From the NCBI RefSeq assembly GCF_014905175.1, contig NC_057792.1, positions 13,495,321-13,559,320 of the forward strand: DNA of 64,000 nt. The letters run 5' to 3'. Positions within the stretch are counted from its first letter, which is position 1, and each line of letters begins with the position of its first letter. Below are positions 23,345-34,770 of the stretch, piece after piece. The DNA comes from Aphidius gifuensis. Taxonomy: Eukaryota; Arthropoda; Insecta; Hymenoptera; Braconidae. Both the position numbers and the translations under genes were made by a program. Under the pieces are notes generated by a model. It did no database searches. It was not told the DNA's origin and was given only the letters and a program-made list of their open reading frames with translations.

Positions 23345-23876
23345 TGTTTATCGAATTAGTTTAATTTTATTTATTAACTTGAATTTATTTAAGTTGATTT
23401 TTTGTAGAAGCAAGTGACAAGAGAGAGTTCCGTAGGCTACGGGATCGCAAAAGCAACTGATTAAAATAGGGGTCCAGGACGCTATCCAGCTTCTGGGCCT
23501 TAGTATCTGAAAATTCTAGAAAAATCTAGAAGGCCAAACGACGCCGGTATAACGAAGCGTCGTTTGGAACCGACAAAATTTCCAAAATGTTTTCACATTT
23601 ATTTTATTTCATTCCTCGAAAGACTGGGTGGTCTTCGAGATCAGCGTCCTAATCCTCATTGTCCTCAAACTGCAACATCTTTCTAATGACAAACGTTGTC
23701 AGTTTGAGGGATTGGTCGGCATCGACTCGTGCCGTCAGAGGATTAGATACGCTGGCTCAAGGTTTGTTGTACATTTTATTTTTTATTTTATTTTGCCTTT
23801 TATTTTATTTTCTCAAAATGAATTTTACTTTTTCTCTCTCTCTCCCTTCTCACTTACCTCTTTTTCCGACGGAACA
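23345..23876 (-). repeat. BEL 3' LTR, truncated
   Basis: This matches 31507-32038 almost throughout and ends at the same GACGGAACA (TGTTCCGTC on the element strand). It stops short at its outer end, where foldback-family sequence begins. A purine tract (23877-23892) lies against its inner edge. It contains a 10-bp-class inverted repeat around CCAAACGACGCCGGTATAAC. Confidence 0.85.
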
Positions 23877-23892
23877 TACTCCCCCCGTTGAA
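23877..23892 (-). promoter_or_regulatory. BEL polypurine tract
   Basis: On the minus strand TTCAACGGGGGGAGTA sits directly before the TGTTCC start of the 3' LTR. This purine run is the expected plus-strand primer; a near-identical tract precedes the other BEL LTR at 6161-6175. Confidence 0.75.
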
Positions 23893-24554
23893 AGAGTACA
23901 AGATCAACTCAAATATTGTATTTAAATTTAACTTATTAAATAGTTGATACATGATGATAAAGAAAGAAAAAAAAAAATTTTTATTTGATAATTCGATATA
24001 ATAATTTACAGTATAAGTGCGATGTGCTTGTGCACCCATGGCATTGTCTTTATAAGTGTACCCGATTCCGTAAAACGCTCAGGGAAACCATGGTAAAACC
24101 TGGCCAGTACACTATCTTATATTAATGATATTAATTACAAACAAATGATAAAAAACTTGAAAACATGATTAAATTAATTATGACCATTGGCATTTCAAAA
24201 AATTAAAAAACATAATTAAATTTTAGAAAATTGATAATTTAGAAAAATTGAAAATATAATTATTCTAATGATTAAGTAAAATCAGCAAACTCTAGAATCT
24301 AAATTGATTGACGCATTAACTTATGATGTTAGCTTAGAGTATCATGACTCTAGATTGAAATAATTATACAATATGATTAATTGAGTTTAGTATATTATAC
24401 AGAGAAATATAAAAAATACTTGCATATGCATGTATAATGTATATATATGTTTAATATGAACTTTACTTCGCCTAACAAATGCAAGTATAACTAATAAATA
24501 CAAATAAAATACTTGTATATTAATATATACAAAGGCGCATATATATATGATATC
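23893..24554 (-). other. BEL 3' untranslated stretch
   Basis: AT-rich sequence between the integrase stop and the polypurine tract. No gene is seen; a GC-richer patch at about 24000-24110 (CACCCATGGCATTG, GGGAAACCATGG) has no reading frame of interest. Confidence 0.5.
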
Positions 24555-26048
24555 CTAATTATTATTATTGACGTCATTGAATGGCAGCGGGCACAGCAAT
24601 GTGACTGATCTGGTGTAGGTCCCATTGGCCGTCTTCACGACTGCGGTTCTGACTACTTGGTCAGCTCCTGGATATACTTTAATCACCCGTCCGAGTGGCC
24701 AACTAGTGCACGGAGCATTTTTCTCCACCAGGAGGACTATTTTGCCAACCTTAATGTTAGCGGTGTCCTTAGCCCATTTATGACGTTTCTGTAACTCGTG
24801 TAAATATTCAATATGCCAACGAGCCCAGAAATGTTGTTTCATCTCGGTAATATGTTCCCAAGATGACAGTCTATTATTGGGTGTATCAGTGTAGTCTTGT
24901 TCCGGCAAGCTTTGAATGGGTTCACCAATTAGAATATGTGCGGGTGTCAGGACATTAAGGTCGTTGGGATCAGAGGACATCTGTGTGAGAGGTCTTGAAT
25001 TTAAAATACCTTCAACCTCAGTGGTGAAGGTCGTAAATACTTCATAGGTAAAAAGTGATTCACCTACTACTCGTTTGAGAAGATGCTTAAATAATTTTAC
25101 TGTGGATTTCCATAATCCGCCTTGATGCGGTGATAACGGTTGAATAAAGTTCCATGATATTCTTGGTATGTGTGAGGATATAAAATTATGTAATAGTCCT
25201 TTATGCTCATCAGAATTTAGTAGGTTATACAATTCTTTTAAATGATTATTTGCCCCGACAAAATTCGTACCGTTATCGGAATAAATTTTAGAAGGGGTAT
25301 CACGTCTTGCAATAAATCGAAGCAACGCTGCCAGAAAACCTTCAGTCGTTAAATCGCTTACTACTTCTAAATGTACTGCCTTTAAAGACATGCACACAAA
25401 TACACAGACGTATATTTTTACTCTAGTGGTATTACGAAATTTTTTCTCTTTGATAAAAAATGGACCACAATAGTCAATACCAACAAATTTAAAAACGTTT
25501 CTGGCATTGACACGGTCTTCAGGTAAATCTGCCATTTTGAATTTTTCAGCTTCAGCTATGAAGCGGAAACAAGTCATACATTTTCGTATGACCTGGCGTA
25601 CTTGGTTTCTTCCATCAAGAACCCAAAAACGTTGTCGCATAGCATTTAAGGTGGTTTGTATACCAGAATGTAATTGTCGAGAATGGATGTCTTGTATAAT
25701 TAAGTCAGTGAAATAATTTCTCGACGGTAGTAAGATGGGATGTTTTTGGTTATAAGAAATGTTAGCTCGCTTTAGACGACCACCTACGCGAAGTAGGCCT
25801 TTTTCGTCAAGGAACGGACATAAATTATTGAAACGTGAATTTTCATTTTGAATTTTTGAGTTGAGAATTTTAATTTCTGTTTTAAAATGGATTCCTTGAA
25901 TAAAAATTAAAAGCTCATGCTCTGCTTTAGAAATTTCTTGGCTTGACAGAAATTTATTTTGAGGTGAGACAGCTGAGTCATTGGCCATCTTTGAACAACG
26001 TATTTTTAAGGCAACGATAAACCGTTTCACGTAAGCATATGTCCTCAA
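24555..26048 (-). CDS. BEL/Pao integrase, 497 codons open, catalytic Glu replaced
   Basis: This would insert the cDNA into host DNA. The zinc-binding domain has H122, H127, C157 and C160; the core has the first Asp in VGIDYCGPFF (D192) and the second in YSDNGTNFVG (D258). The third catalytic position, Glu in the GGLWE motif of BEL integrases, is Lys here (GGLWKSTVK, K314), although the decayed copy at 6539-6754 keeps Glu. The C-terminal part carries DLNVLTPAHILIGEP and ends in SVTLLCPLPFND. The frame is open, but start and processing sites are arbitrary because it normally lies inside a polyprotein. Activity is not expected. Confidence 0.85.
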   Translation of the reverse strand: MRTYAYVKRFIVALKIRCSKMANDSAVSPQNKFLSSQEISKAEHELLIFIQGIHFKTEIKILNSKIQNENSRFNNLCPFLDEKGLLRVGGRLKRANISYNQKHPILLPSRNYFTDLIIQDIHSRQLHSGIQTTLNAMRQRFWVLDGRNQVRQVIRKCMTCFRFIAEAEKFKMADLPEDRVNARNVFKFVGIDYCGPFFIKEKKFRNTTRVKIYVCVFVCMSLKAVHLEVVSDLTTEGFLAALLRFIARRDTPSKIYSDNGTNFVGANNHLKELYNLLNSDEHKGLLHNFISSHIPRISWNFIQPLSPHQGGLWKSTVKLFKHLLKRVVGESLFTYEVFTTFTTEVEGILNSRPLTQMSSDPNDLNVLTPAHILIGEPIQSLPEQDYTDTPNNRLSSWEHITEMKQHFWARWHIEYLHELQKRHKWAKDTANIKVGKIVLLVEKNAPCTSWPLGRVIKVYPGADQVVRTAVVKTANGTYTRSVTLLCPLPFNDVNNNN

Positions 26049-26077
26049 TAATTTTTGATAAGTTGAGCAATTTTTTA

Positions 26078-26716
26078 TTAAGGCATTAACAATGGATGTT
26101 GTTCAGAAATAATTAAACAAACATTTTTCTTGTATTCTAAATCAGTTTTGTCAAGGATTTCAATGGGTTCTGGCCATCGAGCTTCAGGTTCTTGAAGCCA
26201 AGAAGGACCAAAGCTCCATTGTTTATTGTCAATTAAGGCCCGAGGCAACTGACCTCGTGATAGAGCGTCCGCTGGGTTATCCTCTGACTTAATGTGTCTC
26301 CAATGAGCTTTTTCTGATAGTTCTTGAACATTAGAGACTCGATTGGCTACATATACATTCAGTAAATTAGAAGGTGTTTTTAGCCAATGAAGAACGACTG
26401 TAGAGTCACACCAAAATATTATTTTTGCAGGTGTAAAATTAAAAGAGCTTGAAACCTCTTTGTATAATTGGGCTAATATTTGTGCTCCACAGAGTTCAAG
26501 GCGAAGTATCGTTATTTGTTTCAAGGGGGCGACTCTGGATTTAGCACATAATAATCTACAATGTATAGATTGATCTGGCAATGTCGCTCTTATAAAGAGT
26601 ACACTATAACCTATGTTGCTGGCATCACAAAAGCCATGTACTTGTATGTCAGAACCAGTGTCTGTATAAATATGTCGATCGAACGAAATCTTATTCAGAA
26701 ATTTTAATTTGAACAA
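26078..26716 (-). pseudogene. BEL/Pao RNase H region
   Basis: RNase H-type motifs appear in order: GFCDASNIGY (Asp), LRLELCGAQ (Glu), WCDSTVVLHWL (Asp) and EDNPADALSRG (Asp). This domain removes RNA from the RNA-DNA hybrid during reverse transcription. It lies between the reverse transcriptase frame and the integrase, each separated by a frameshift or stop that would be absent in a working pol. All acidic active-site residues are present. Confidence 0.8.
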
Positions 26717-26724
26717 ATTTTTGT

Positions 26725-27955
26725 TCAGAAATTTTTTTCAACAAAATTTAGCCATGATGTATGTATATGAATTGGGACGGATTCATCCCAGTCGATTTTG
26801 ACTTGCCATAATTCCTGCATGATTTTTTTTGCATGCAAGACTACTGGCCCGACTAGTCCAAGCGGATCGTATATTTTAGCGATTTCAGAAAGAATATTTC
26901 TCTTGGTGACCCTTTCAGGGATTGAAATCGATTTTACGCAATATTGAAGTACATCAAATTTAGCCTCCCATGCGATACCAAGAGTTTTTAAAGTACAGTT
27001 TTTATCAAGTATAAAATTAGAATTAATATTAACATTTGATAAATCAGATACTAAATTTGGTTCGTTAGAGGCCCACTGACGAATATTGAATTGACCACAT
27101 TTTAGTAAATTAACAATGTCGTCACGGAGTTGACGTGTTTCTGAGATGGTACTAGCACCTGTCAAAAGATCATCACCATATAGATCATTTTCCAATATAT
27201 GAGCAGCTCGAGGAAACCGATTCATTTCATCGTCAGCCAATTGCTGAATCGTACGAATTGCAAGAAAAGGAGAACAGGTAACTCCAAACGTGTTTGTATT
27301 TAATTCAAAAATTTTGATCTCCCACGCGCCAAAGAGTTCTTTGATACGCTCGATCATTTTTGTGTAACAAAATTTGACGATACATTTTCTCAATATCAGC
27401 TGTTATGACGTATCTATGAGAACGAAATTTGAGTGATTGCGTAAAAATTGTATCTTGAATAGTAGGGCCCGTCATTAGAATATCATTAAAAGACTTATTA
27501 TTTTTGGATTTTGCGGATGCATCAAAGACTACTCCAACCTTTGTGGTGGAGCTGGATGTCTTGATGACTGCATGGTGTGGTAAATAACATTTATGGTTAG
27601 AATTATCTGAGACAAGAGACATATGACCAAGATCAATGTACTCTTGCATGACCTTAAAATATTCTGTTTTTAATTCATGGTTGGACGAAAATTTATTTTC
27701 CAACGCATGAAATCGTCGATAGGCTGCCGCTCGAGAATCCCCGAAAGTGTGATCACCTTTAATGAGTGGGAACCTAGCGATATATCTACCACTCGGGTCA
27801 CGTGATATGTTTTCAAAAAAATGTTTTTCACATAAAATGTCTTGTTTTGCCTTTGGTTTTCCAAAGCTAATTTCTTCTAGCCGCCAAAAATCGGTCATTT
27901 GTTTTTCAAGGCGAGTTAAGTTACAAGATAAGGGAAAGGGATGGTCAGGCATCAA
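26725..27955 (-). pseudogene. BEL/Pao reverse transcriptase, frameshifted
   Basis: Two overlapping minus-strand frames (27955-27305 and 27393-26725) together cover a BEL reverse transcriptase. The first carries HHAVIKTSSSTTKVGVVFDA and the palm motif ITADIEKMYRQI; the second carries TFGVTCSPFLAIR and LYGDDLLTGA, the YxDD-type catalytic motif. The frame changes near 27340, where one gives RTLWRVGDQ and the other WEIKIFELNT. It is followed by the conserved ILSEIAKIYDPLGLVGPV linker. It is inactive as it stands because of the frameshift. Confidence 0.85.
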
Positions 27956-27999
27956 GGTAGTACCTGCTACTGTCCATCCGAGAAGAGTTTTTTGAAACC

Positions 28000-28425
28000 T
28001 TATTGAAAAGACTCGTCTGATAATGGTATTTGACCAACTGACATTAATGATAAGGTTGGTTCTGCCCCTATCAACATATCAATAGGCTGTGGCATATAAA
28101 ATTTTGGGTCGGCCAATTTAATATTTTTGGGGATTTCTAGATTTTCATCATGAATTAACTCCGGAGGTGATAACCCTATAATTTCAGGTATCGTAAAAAA
28201 TGTCAATGTTTGTGAATAATTATAAAAATGGGCATAAAAGGTTAGTTCTAAGCTATTTTTTGTAAAAGTAGTAGTGGCGTTGATGCCATTAATAGGTATG
28301 GAACACCTTTTCATTACCAAATTCAGCTGAGATGCTAATTTTCGAGTAATGAAATTGGCTGTTGAGCAGGTGTCTAAAAGAGTTCGACAATTTATATAGT
28401 TTCCCGTTTTGTCTTTGACTTTCAC
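28000..28425 (-). pseudogene. BEL/Pao aspartic protease region
   Basis: The retropepsin-type active-site motif reads LLDTCSTANFITRKLASQL; retroviral-type proteases normally have D-T/S-G, so a Cys stands in the Gly position, as in many BEL elements. Downstream IDMLIGAEPTLSLM resembles the closing segment of Pao-type protease domains. The frame ends at a stop near 28000, and reverse transcriptase continues in another frame, so pol is interrupted here. Confidence 0.75.
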
Positions 28426-28508
28426 TAAAGCACTTGGCAGCAGAGGAACAGCTGTCTTTAGTGATCTAGTTAATAGACAGACATCCTGCTTAACGGGAGT
28501 TTCTAAGG

Positions 28509-29795
28509 CTAGTCACTTCGTCTTTTTTTCTTTAATTTTTGACACAGTCTCTTTTTTTGCTGAGTCAGGTACCTTTTCGTGCAAGTATATATTGTGCTTT
28601 TTATTACATAACCTACAATTTTAAAGAAGCAGTCACCTCGATGATAACGGAGACAGACTTCGCAAAAATTGGCTTTTTTCACAATCTCTCGTCTTTCAGG
28701 TACAGACATTTTTTTAAAGTTATCACACTCATATAAAGCATGTTGTCGATCTCTACAGACCATACAATTATTGGACGTACTAATTGTAAGTGTTGGATGT
28801 GAATTATTATTATTATTATTATTTTTCTTTGTAAATTTATTATTAAAACGTCCCCTTTTATTGGGAAACTGAGTGTTTTTTGTTGTATCAACAGTCTCAC
28901 TTTGTTTCCTTTTAAAATGGGATAAATTATTAGCTTCGTTTACCAAAAACCTGATGGAATCAGCTAGTGGTGGAAATTTGCTTTGTTGGAGAGTATTGAC
29001 CCATTTTTCGGCTGTAGATCGATGTAGTTTATTTTCCAGAAGGACGACGACCATTTCTGGAGAATGTACTACCCCTAACGTTTCAAGACAGGTCATGTGA
29101 CGCCGCAAATTATCGACAAGGGATCTCAAACCTTCTGCCGATTCTTTGGTTTGAGCTGGTCAATTAAATATCGCATTTATATGGGTTGCGATAATTATTC
29201 TCTCTAATTCAAAATCTTGTTCCAACATGGTCCAAGCTCTTTTGAAGCTGGAATCAGCGATAGGGTAATTGGCGAGTTTCTTTTTTGCCTCACCAGCTAG
29301 AGCTGATTCAAGAAGACGAAATTTATCTATATTATTTAATTCTGGGTGATCTATAATTAATGCTTGGAAGGAATTTTTAAAAGATAACCAATCTTCCAAA
29401 TTTCCGTCAAATGTCGGAATCTTTGTTTGAGGTAATTTTAATTTTTGTTTAGACTGATTGTTTTCTGGCTGAATGGGCGTTGGGACGGTAGGTTGCTCGA
29501 GTGCACCTATTCTTGTGGCTAAATTAAAATATTTTTCCATAATATTTTCAAATTCAATTTCATGGCCGTTATCTGGTTCAGCTATAACCAAATCATTATG
29601 TAGTGACTCGAATTCATTATATAAATTTGTAATGCAGTTCAGACGTAACCGCATCTTTGCTACTTCGGTCGCGTCATTTTCTACTAAATTCTGAAGTATA
29701 GTAATTTGAGCTTTGAGTGTTGTCCTTCGTTGGACAATATTCCTCACAGATACCATGATTATCGATTTAAGATTACAACAATCAACAGGCGACAA
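28509..29795 (-). pseudogene. BEL/Pao gag with in-frame stop and late frameshift
   Basis: The frame opens with basic and helical sequence (VRNIVQRRTTLKAQITILQN) and continues through KLPQTKIPTFDGNLEDWLSF, the capsid-type block of BEL gag. A TGA at 29160-29162 interrupts it, and the same frame resumes directly (second part 29129-28509). Near the C-terminus are knuckles CMVCRDRQHALYECDNF and CEVCLRYHRGDC; a third (CRLC...) is readable only after a one-base shift near 28615. Gag would form the particle core. An Asn run comes from a GTAATAATA-type microsatellite at about 28803-28825. Confidence 0.8.
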
Positions 29796-31331
29796 TTCAA
29801 CTCACTCACTATGTCCAATAGCGTGACGTTAATTGTATTAATTAATGTAGGCAAGATTAAAGATTGTCAAAATATAAACAATATTTGCTTTGTTTTTTCA
29901 ATTTGATTGTGCTGAATTTTATAAAATGTATTGCAAAAGATTATTGGATTTAAATTGTCATTTATTAGAAAATGAATGACCTCAATGATTTAATTCTATT
30001 TATATATTTCCACAATAATTCAGTTCTTGTATTTTTTACTTTAAAACAATTTCAAGTTACTATATCTTGAGTTTAATTAATTTAATTTATTGTAAAAATT
30101 ATTGAGTTACTTGAGTATATAATTACGTAAGTCTATAAATTTGAATAAACGAGTAAATTGAAAAATCGACCGTTAATTGTTGATTGTTTTGATAATCGAT
30201 AAACTATCGTTATTGCGATTTATCGAACGTTATGATTTATCGCTTCGATTATCGATTCTCTTGACTATCGATTTTCGCTTAACCGTCCTTTAAAGTTTTT
30301 ATTTATTTTTAAATAAATGGGTGATAATATAATTCGTCAATTATATTTTTATTTTAGTAATTACGTAATTGTTTGATTTTGATGTATTATTAATTAATAA
30401 ACTATTCAATCAATTGTCAAAAAAATATATAAATTTTTTGTTTTAATTAGTTTATTATTTAATTATGTATATTATTTATTCTGTCATTGTTTAAACCCGA
30501 TATTTATTTAATCGACAATTAAAGTTTGATATTTTAATTTTTTTAATTTATCATTACTTTTTAAATTTATTGATTGAACAATTTATTATTATTATAGCTA
30601 CCAAGTGCTATTGATTGTTGGGTGTTAATTATCAAATGATTATGATATTTTTTATTTTTATATTGTTGATATTATTTAATTTTGATCATCTTAAACAAAT
30701 GTATTTATTATTTAAATGATTTTAATTTTATGATATCGCACAATTATTCTAAACAGTAAAAAACAATTCAGTGACTTGCCGTTTGATGAGTCTTTGGACT
30801 CGTATGGCTGCAGTTTGGTGTCAGCACGTAGTTAAGTTTTTGCTCGGCTTGTGTTGAGCGCCTTTGTCGCTCGTATATATACGTATATGCACGTGTATAT
30901 ATATATATATATATTTAAATATGATTGTTCAATTGGTTTCTAATAGACTATATATTATTATATAATTTTATATAGATTTTAGAATTATTGTTAATTTTTA
31001 TTTTACACAAATAACGCACTATCACTTTGTAATAAGTTTATAATGAATACATTATATATTTTAATAGTTAGTTTAATATAATTTGCGCACAACTAAAATG
31101 CTGTCACTTCAAATTTGATTGATTTATGTTGTTTGAATATAATTATTCAAATCGTTTATAGTATAATAATATATATATATATTTTGTATATATGTTTATT
31201 ATACGTGTATAAGTTACACAATGTACGCACTTGTCACTCGGTTAAATTTAATTAATTCACTTAATTTTTATATTTATTTATTGTTTTTGATAAAATATAT
31301 TATTTTATTTTAATTTGTTTTATCTAAATGT
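29796..31331 (-). other. Long AT-rich leader of BEL element
   Basis: About 1.5 kb between primer site and gag start, long for this family. It is AT-rich, has a (TA)n run at about 30895-30915 and a GC-richer patch at 30775-30870, and shows no frame of interest. Part of it may be an insertion, but I found no termini. Confidence 0.45.
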
Positions 31332-31353
31332 CCCTGGTTTCGGCACCAAAAAA
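31332..31353 (-). promoter_or_regulatory. BEL primer-binding site
   Basis: On the minus strand TTTTTTGGTGCCGAAACCAG follows the LTR end ...ATCCAACA. TGGTGCCGAAACC is the usual sequence just inside BEL 5' LTRs and fixes the inner LTR edge at 31354. Confidence 0.8.
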
Positions 31354-32038
31354 TGTTGGATATATTGCCCGTTAAGGGATTTATATCTGGTATTGAATTT
31401 AGGATATATATTTAAATAATCAACACAATAATTTTTTGTATTTGTTTTCGTTTAATTTTAATTATCATTTAAAATTATTATTTGAAAATTATATTATTAT
31501 TTAACTTGTTTATCAAATTAGTTTAATTTTATTTATTAACTTGAATTTATTTAAGTTGAATTTTTGTAAGAGCAAGTGACAAGAGAGAGTTCCGTAGGCT
31601 ACGGGATTGCAAAAGCAACTGATTAAAATAGGGGTCCAGGACGCTATCCAGCTTCTGGGCCTTAGTATCTGAAAATTCTAGAAAAATCTAGAAGGCCAAA
31701 CGACGCCGGTATAACGAAGCGTCGTTTGGAACCGACAAAATTTCCAAAATGTTTTCACATTTATTTTATTTCATTCCTCGAAAGACTGGGTGGTCTTCTA
31801 GGTCAGCGTCCTAATCCTCATTGTCCTCAAACTGCAACATCTTTCTAATAGCAAACGTTGTCATTTTGAGGGATTGGTCGGCATCGACTCGTGCCGTCAG
31901 AGGATTAGATACGCTGGCTCAAGGTTTGTTGTACATTTTATTTTTTATTTTATTTTGCCTTTTATTTTATTTTCTCAAAATGAATTTGACTTTTTCTCTC
32001 TCTCTCTCTTCTCACTTACCTCTCTTTCCGACGGAACA
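31354..32038 (-). repeat. BEL 5' LTR, 685 bp, complete
   Basis: It begins TGTTCCGTC on the element strand at 32038 and ends ATCCAACA at 31354, giving TG...CA ends. The outer 532 bp match the 3' LTR. The 153 bp next to the primer site have no counterpart at the 3' LTR, showing that the latter is truncated. Confidence 0.85.
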
Positions 32039-32040
32039 AT

Positions 32041-32461
32041 GTTAATTAACAATTGAATATCTGCTTTATTTATTGAGGTACAAATTCTGCTCCCCCTGGT
32101 GGAAATATTACTTCAGCATTACTCTGGCATTTCTCCGTTTTTGGCTTATTTCCGGAGAAATTACTCCAGCATGAGGTTGATGGCGGAGAAATTATTCCGG
32201 CAAGAGATTGATGGCGGAGAAATTTTTCCGGCAAAAAAATCGTAGCAGATTAATTTTTCCGACATTAATCTCATGCCGGAGTAATTTCTCCGGAAATGGG
32301 CCAAAAACGGAGTAATGCCGAAGAAAGCCGGAGTAATGGCGGAGAAATATTTCTTTCAGGGCTTCATTTAATAATTTTTTTTTTATTTTAAAGAGTAGAA
32401 CGTGAACTAGAATGGAATGTGTACCTCAATAATTAAAGCAGATATTCAATTGTTAATTAAC
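32041..32461. mobile_element. 421-bp palindromic element, CGGAGAAA interior
   Basis: Near-perfect 41-bp inverted ends (GTTAATTAACAATTGAATAT at 32041 and its complement ending at 32461) enclose an inner pair of ends, CCCTGGTGGAAATATTACTT at about 32092 and GGAGAAATATTTCTTTCAGGG. The core is built from repeats of GGCGGAGAAAT and its complement ATTTCTCCGG. It lies 2 bp from the BEL 5' LTR. Related ends occur at 45937-46267 and 54995-55440. Confidence 0.7.
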
Positions 32462-33079
32462 GTTTTGTTAATTAACATTAATTAATTTTTTTTGTTGTTG
32501 TTATTTTTGAGGTACAAATTCAGGGCTTTAGTACAAATTATTTTGCGTCTGTAGCAATTTTTTTTCCCCCTGAGTCATCTAGAAAAAAAATCGGTTTAAA
32601 CCCTTTCTCCACTCTTTAATTTTAAGGTACAAATCAAAACAATTGCGGTGCAAAATGGTACAAATTAAGACGCTTCTAGTGAGTATATTTTAGATAATTT
32701 TCTAGGACTTATGCAGGCCAGGTTCACGCACCTGTACAATTCTTCTACATATTTTCATTTAACCGTGAACGATATAATAATAACGGTATTAATTATATAT
32801 AAGAAATAACAAATCTTCTTGCATATATAAATAAATCGAAAATTGAAACATGTATATATATATATACTTATATGTAGCTAAGGGAGAATTAGAAAAAAAA
32901 AAGAACAAGCACACACACGGACAAGAAAAAAATCGATAACTATGCATACATGCACATATCCGTATGTAGGACATGAAACGTCTCGAGAGTGGGGGCAACG
33001 AAGACATTTAGCTGAGAAATTTATTTTTTAGTAAGTTTTTGTTTTCGGCTTTTACTGATGTTGATATCTTTTTTATTAG
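32462..33079. other. AT-rich stretch, no gene
   Basis: It includes further GGTACAAATT motifs (32510-32670) related to the flank of the preceding palindrome, then ordinary AT-rich sequence with a short (TA)n run. No supported reading frame. Confidence 0.4.
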
Positions 33080-33315
33080 TTATTGGAAAAAATCGAAAGT
33101 AGGCTTATTAGAAAGAGGGTCATCGATATATATAATAAAACTATTTTTATTTTTTTTTTTCGGCCAATAGTTAGACTGCAAATTGATAAATTAGAAATTA
33201 TGACGTCACAGAGCACAAACTTAAAATACTTATACCCGGTAGAGAGTTCGCGTTCGTTCTATATATTTTTTTCGTTCTAAAATTGAGGCGAGACCCTACC
33301 GGGTCTCCTGATATA
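33080..33315 (+). repeat. Dispersed repeat ending in GAGACCCTACCGGGTCTC hairpin, copy 1
   Basis: This shares order and sequence with 50070-50255: AATAGGCTTATT-like block, GAAAGAGG, a T-run followed by TTCG, ATGACGTCAC, ACGAACTTAAAA-like block and the 18-bp perfect-stem palindrome GAGACCCTACCGGGTCTC (33290-33307). Directly after the hairpin here comes CTGAT. A 3' hairpin followed by CTRR and T is Helitron-like, but copy 2 has ATGAT, so that assignment is weak. Confidence 0.5.
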
Positions 33316-33714
33316 TTTCTTGGACTTTTTTCTTCATTATCTAAAGAAAGAGTAAACTCCATATAAGAATGATAAGTATTAATTTATTATTCAGCTTGAT
33401 ATGATTATAGTGTTATCAAGGTTATAATTATTTAATGATGATGATAAATTATTGGTTTTCGATTCAAAAATACATACATACTGCACTCATGTCATGAAGA
33501 CTAGATTAAATCTCAGTTTCAAGAGTATTTAATCAGTTGATTAGAAAATCATTGTCGGAATGTCACCAGGTGATACATCAGTAGAGAAATTATAATAATA
33601 TGCTGATAAACCTGTTAAAGCGATTATTATATCGTCAATCATTTCGCTCTAAAATATTTTCCATTAAGATAAAATATTATAATAACATTTTTCTTTATAT
33701 TTATTAATTTTATT

Positions 33715-34770
33715 TTTGTTCAATCGACTTTGAAGGGACGGAAACCTTGATTATTTTTTTTACTAACTTTGAAATGAAAATTGGGGCATAAAAATATTAT
33801 TTGTAGTAGAATTCAACTAATTAAAAGCCAAAAAAAAAAAATTACGACCCTTAACAAAGCGTTTTAGGGGTTAAAAAGGGGTGAAAACGCGGATTTTAGA
33901 CAATTTAATTTTTTTTTCTGATTTGAAATCAAAATTGGGGCATAAAAATATTATGTAAATAAAGAGTCGACGAATTGAAAGCTAAAAAAAAATATCAACC
34001 CCCAACATAGCTTTTGAAGGGGGGCCAGGGGGGACGGAGACTTTAATTATTTTTTTTGCTTACTCTGAAATGAAAATTGGGGCATGAAAATATTATCTAA
34101 ATTAAAAATTTACTTAAAAGCTAAAAAAAAAATTACGACCCCTAACATAGCATTTTAGGGAGTGAAAAGGGGTAAAAACGCGGATTCTAAACAATTTTAT
34201 TTTTTTTTTATCTTAAAATGATACTTGGGGCATCAAAATATTATGTAAATCAAAAGTCGACTAATTAAAAGTTAAAAAAAAAATATTTACCCAGAACATA
34301 GCGTTTTGGGGGGGGGGGGGAAGGGGACGGAAACCTTATTTATTTTTTTTACATATTTTAAAATGAAAATTAGGACATGAAAATATTATTTAAATTAAAA
34401 GTCAACTGATTCAAAGTTGAAATAAACATTATGACCGGAAAACATATGGTGTGTCGGGTGCCCCGCGCTTAATTTTTTTTTTTTTTTCATTATTTAACAA
34501 AATTAGGCCTGTTTAGTATTATCTTAAATAAAAATCAACTAATTGAAAGCTAATAAAAAAATTTCAATTCCTAACATAGCGTTTTAAGGGGGGCCAGAAA
34601 CATTAATTATTTCTTTTACTAACTTTGAAATGAAAATTGAGGCATGAAAATATTATGTAAATCAAAAGTCAACTAATTAAAAACTGAAAAAAAACATTAC
34701 GACCCTTAACATAGCGTTTTAGGGGGTGAAAAGGGGTAAAAACGCAGACTTCAGACAATTTAATTTTTTT
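33715..34770. repeat. Degenerate tandem repeat, ~150-bp units
   Basis: The blocks TTTGAAATGAAAATTGGGGCAT, then AAAATATTAT, an AATTAAAAGCTAAAAAAAAA-type tract, ACGACCC(C)TAACATAGCGTTTT and AGGGG recur six or more times between 33730 and 34750. They alternate between a GGACGGAAACCTT-type and a GGGTGAAAACGCGGA-type junction. The array runs into the palindromic region that follows. Confidence 0.75.

Larger units (their letters stand above)
23345..32038 (-). mobile_element. BEL/Pao LTR retrotransposon, nearly complete, inactive
   Basis: On the minus strand the order is 5' LTR (32038-31354), primer site, long leader, gag, protease, reverse transcriptase, RNase H, integrase, polypurine tract and 3' LTR (23876-23345). 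The two LTRs are highly similar over their shared 532 bp, with a few substitutions, but the 3' LTR lacks the outer 153 bp. A stop in gag, frameshifts between protease, RT and RNase H, and a substituted integrase residue leave it without an intact polyprotein. No matching target duplication is seen, as expected if one end is deleted. Confidence 0.85.
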
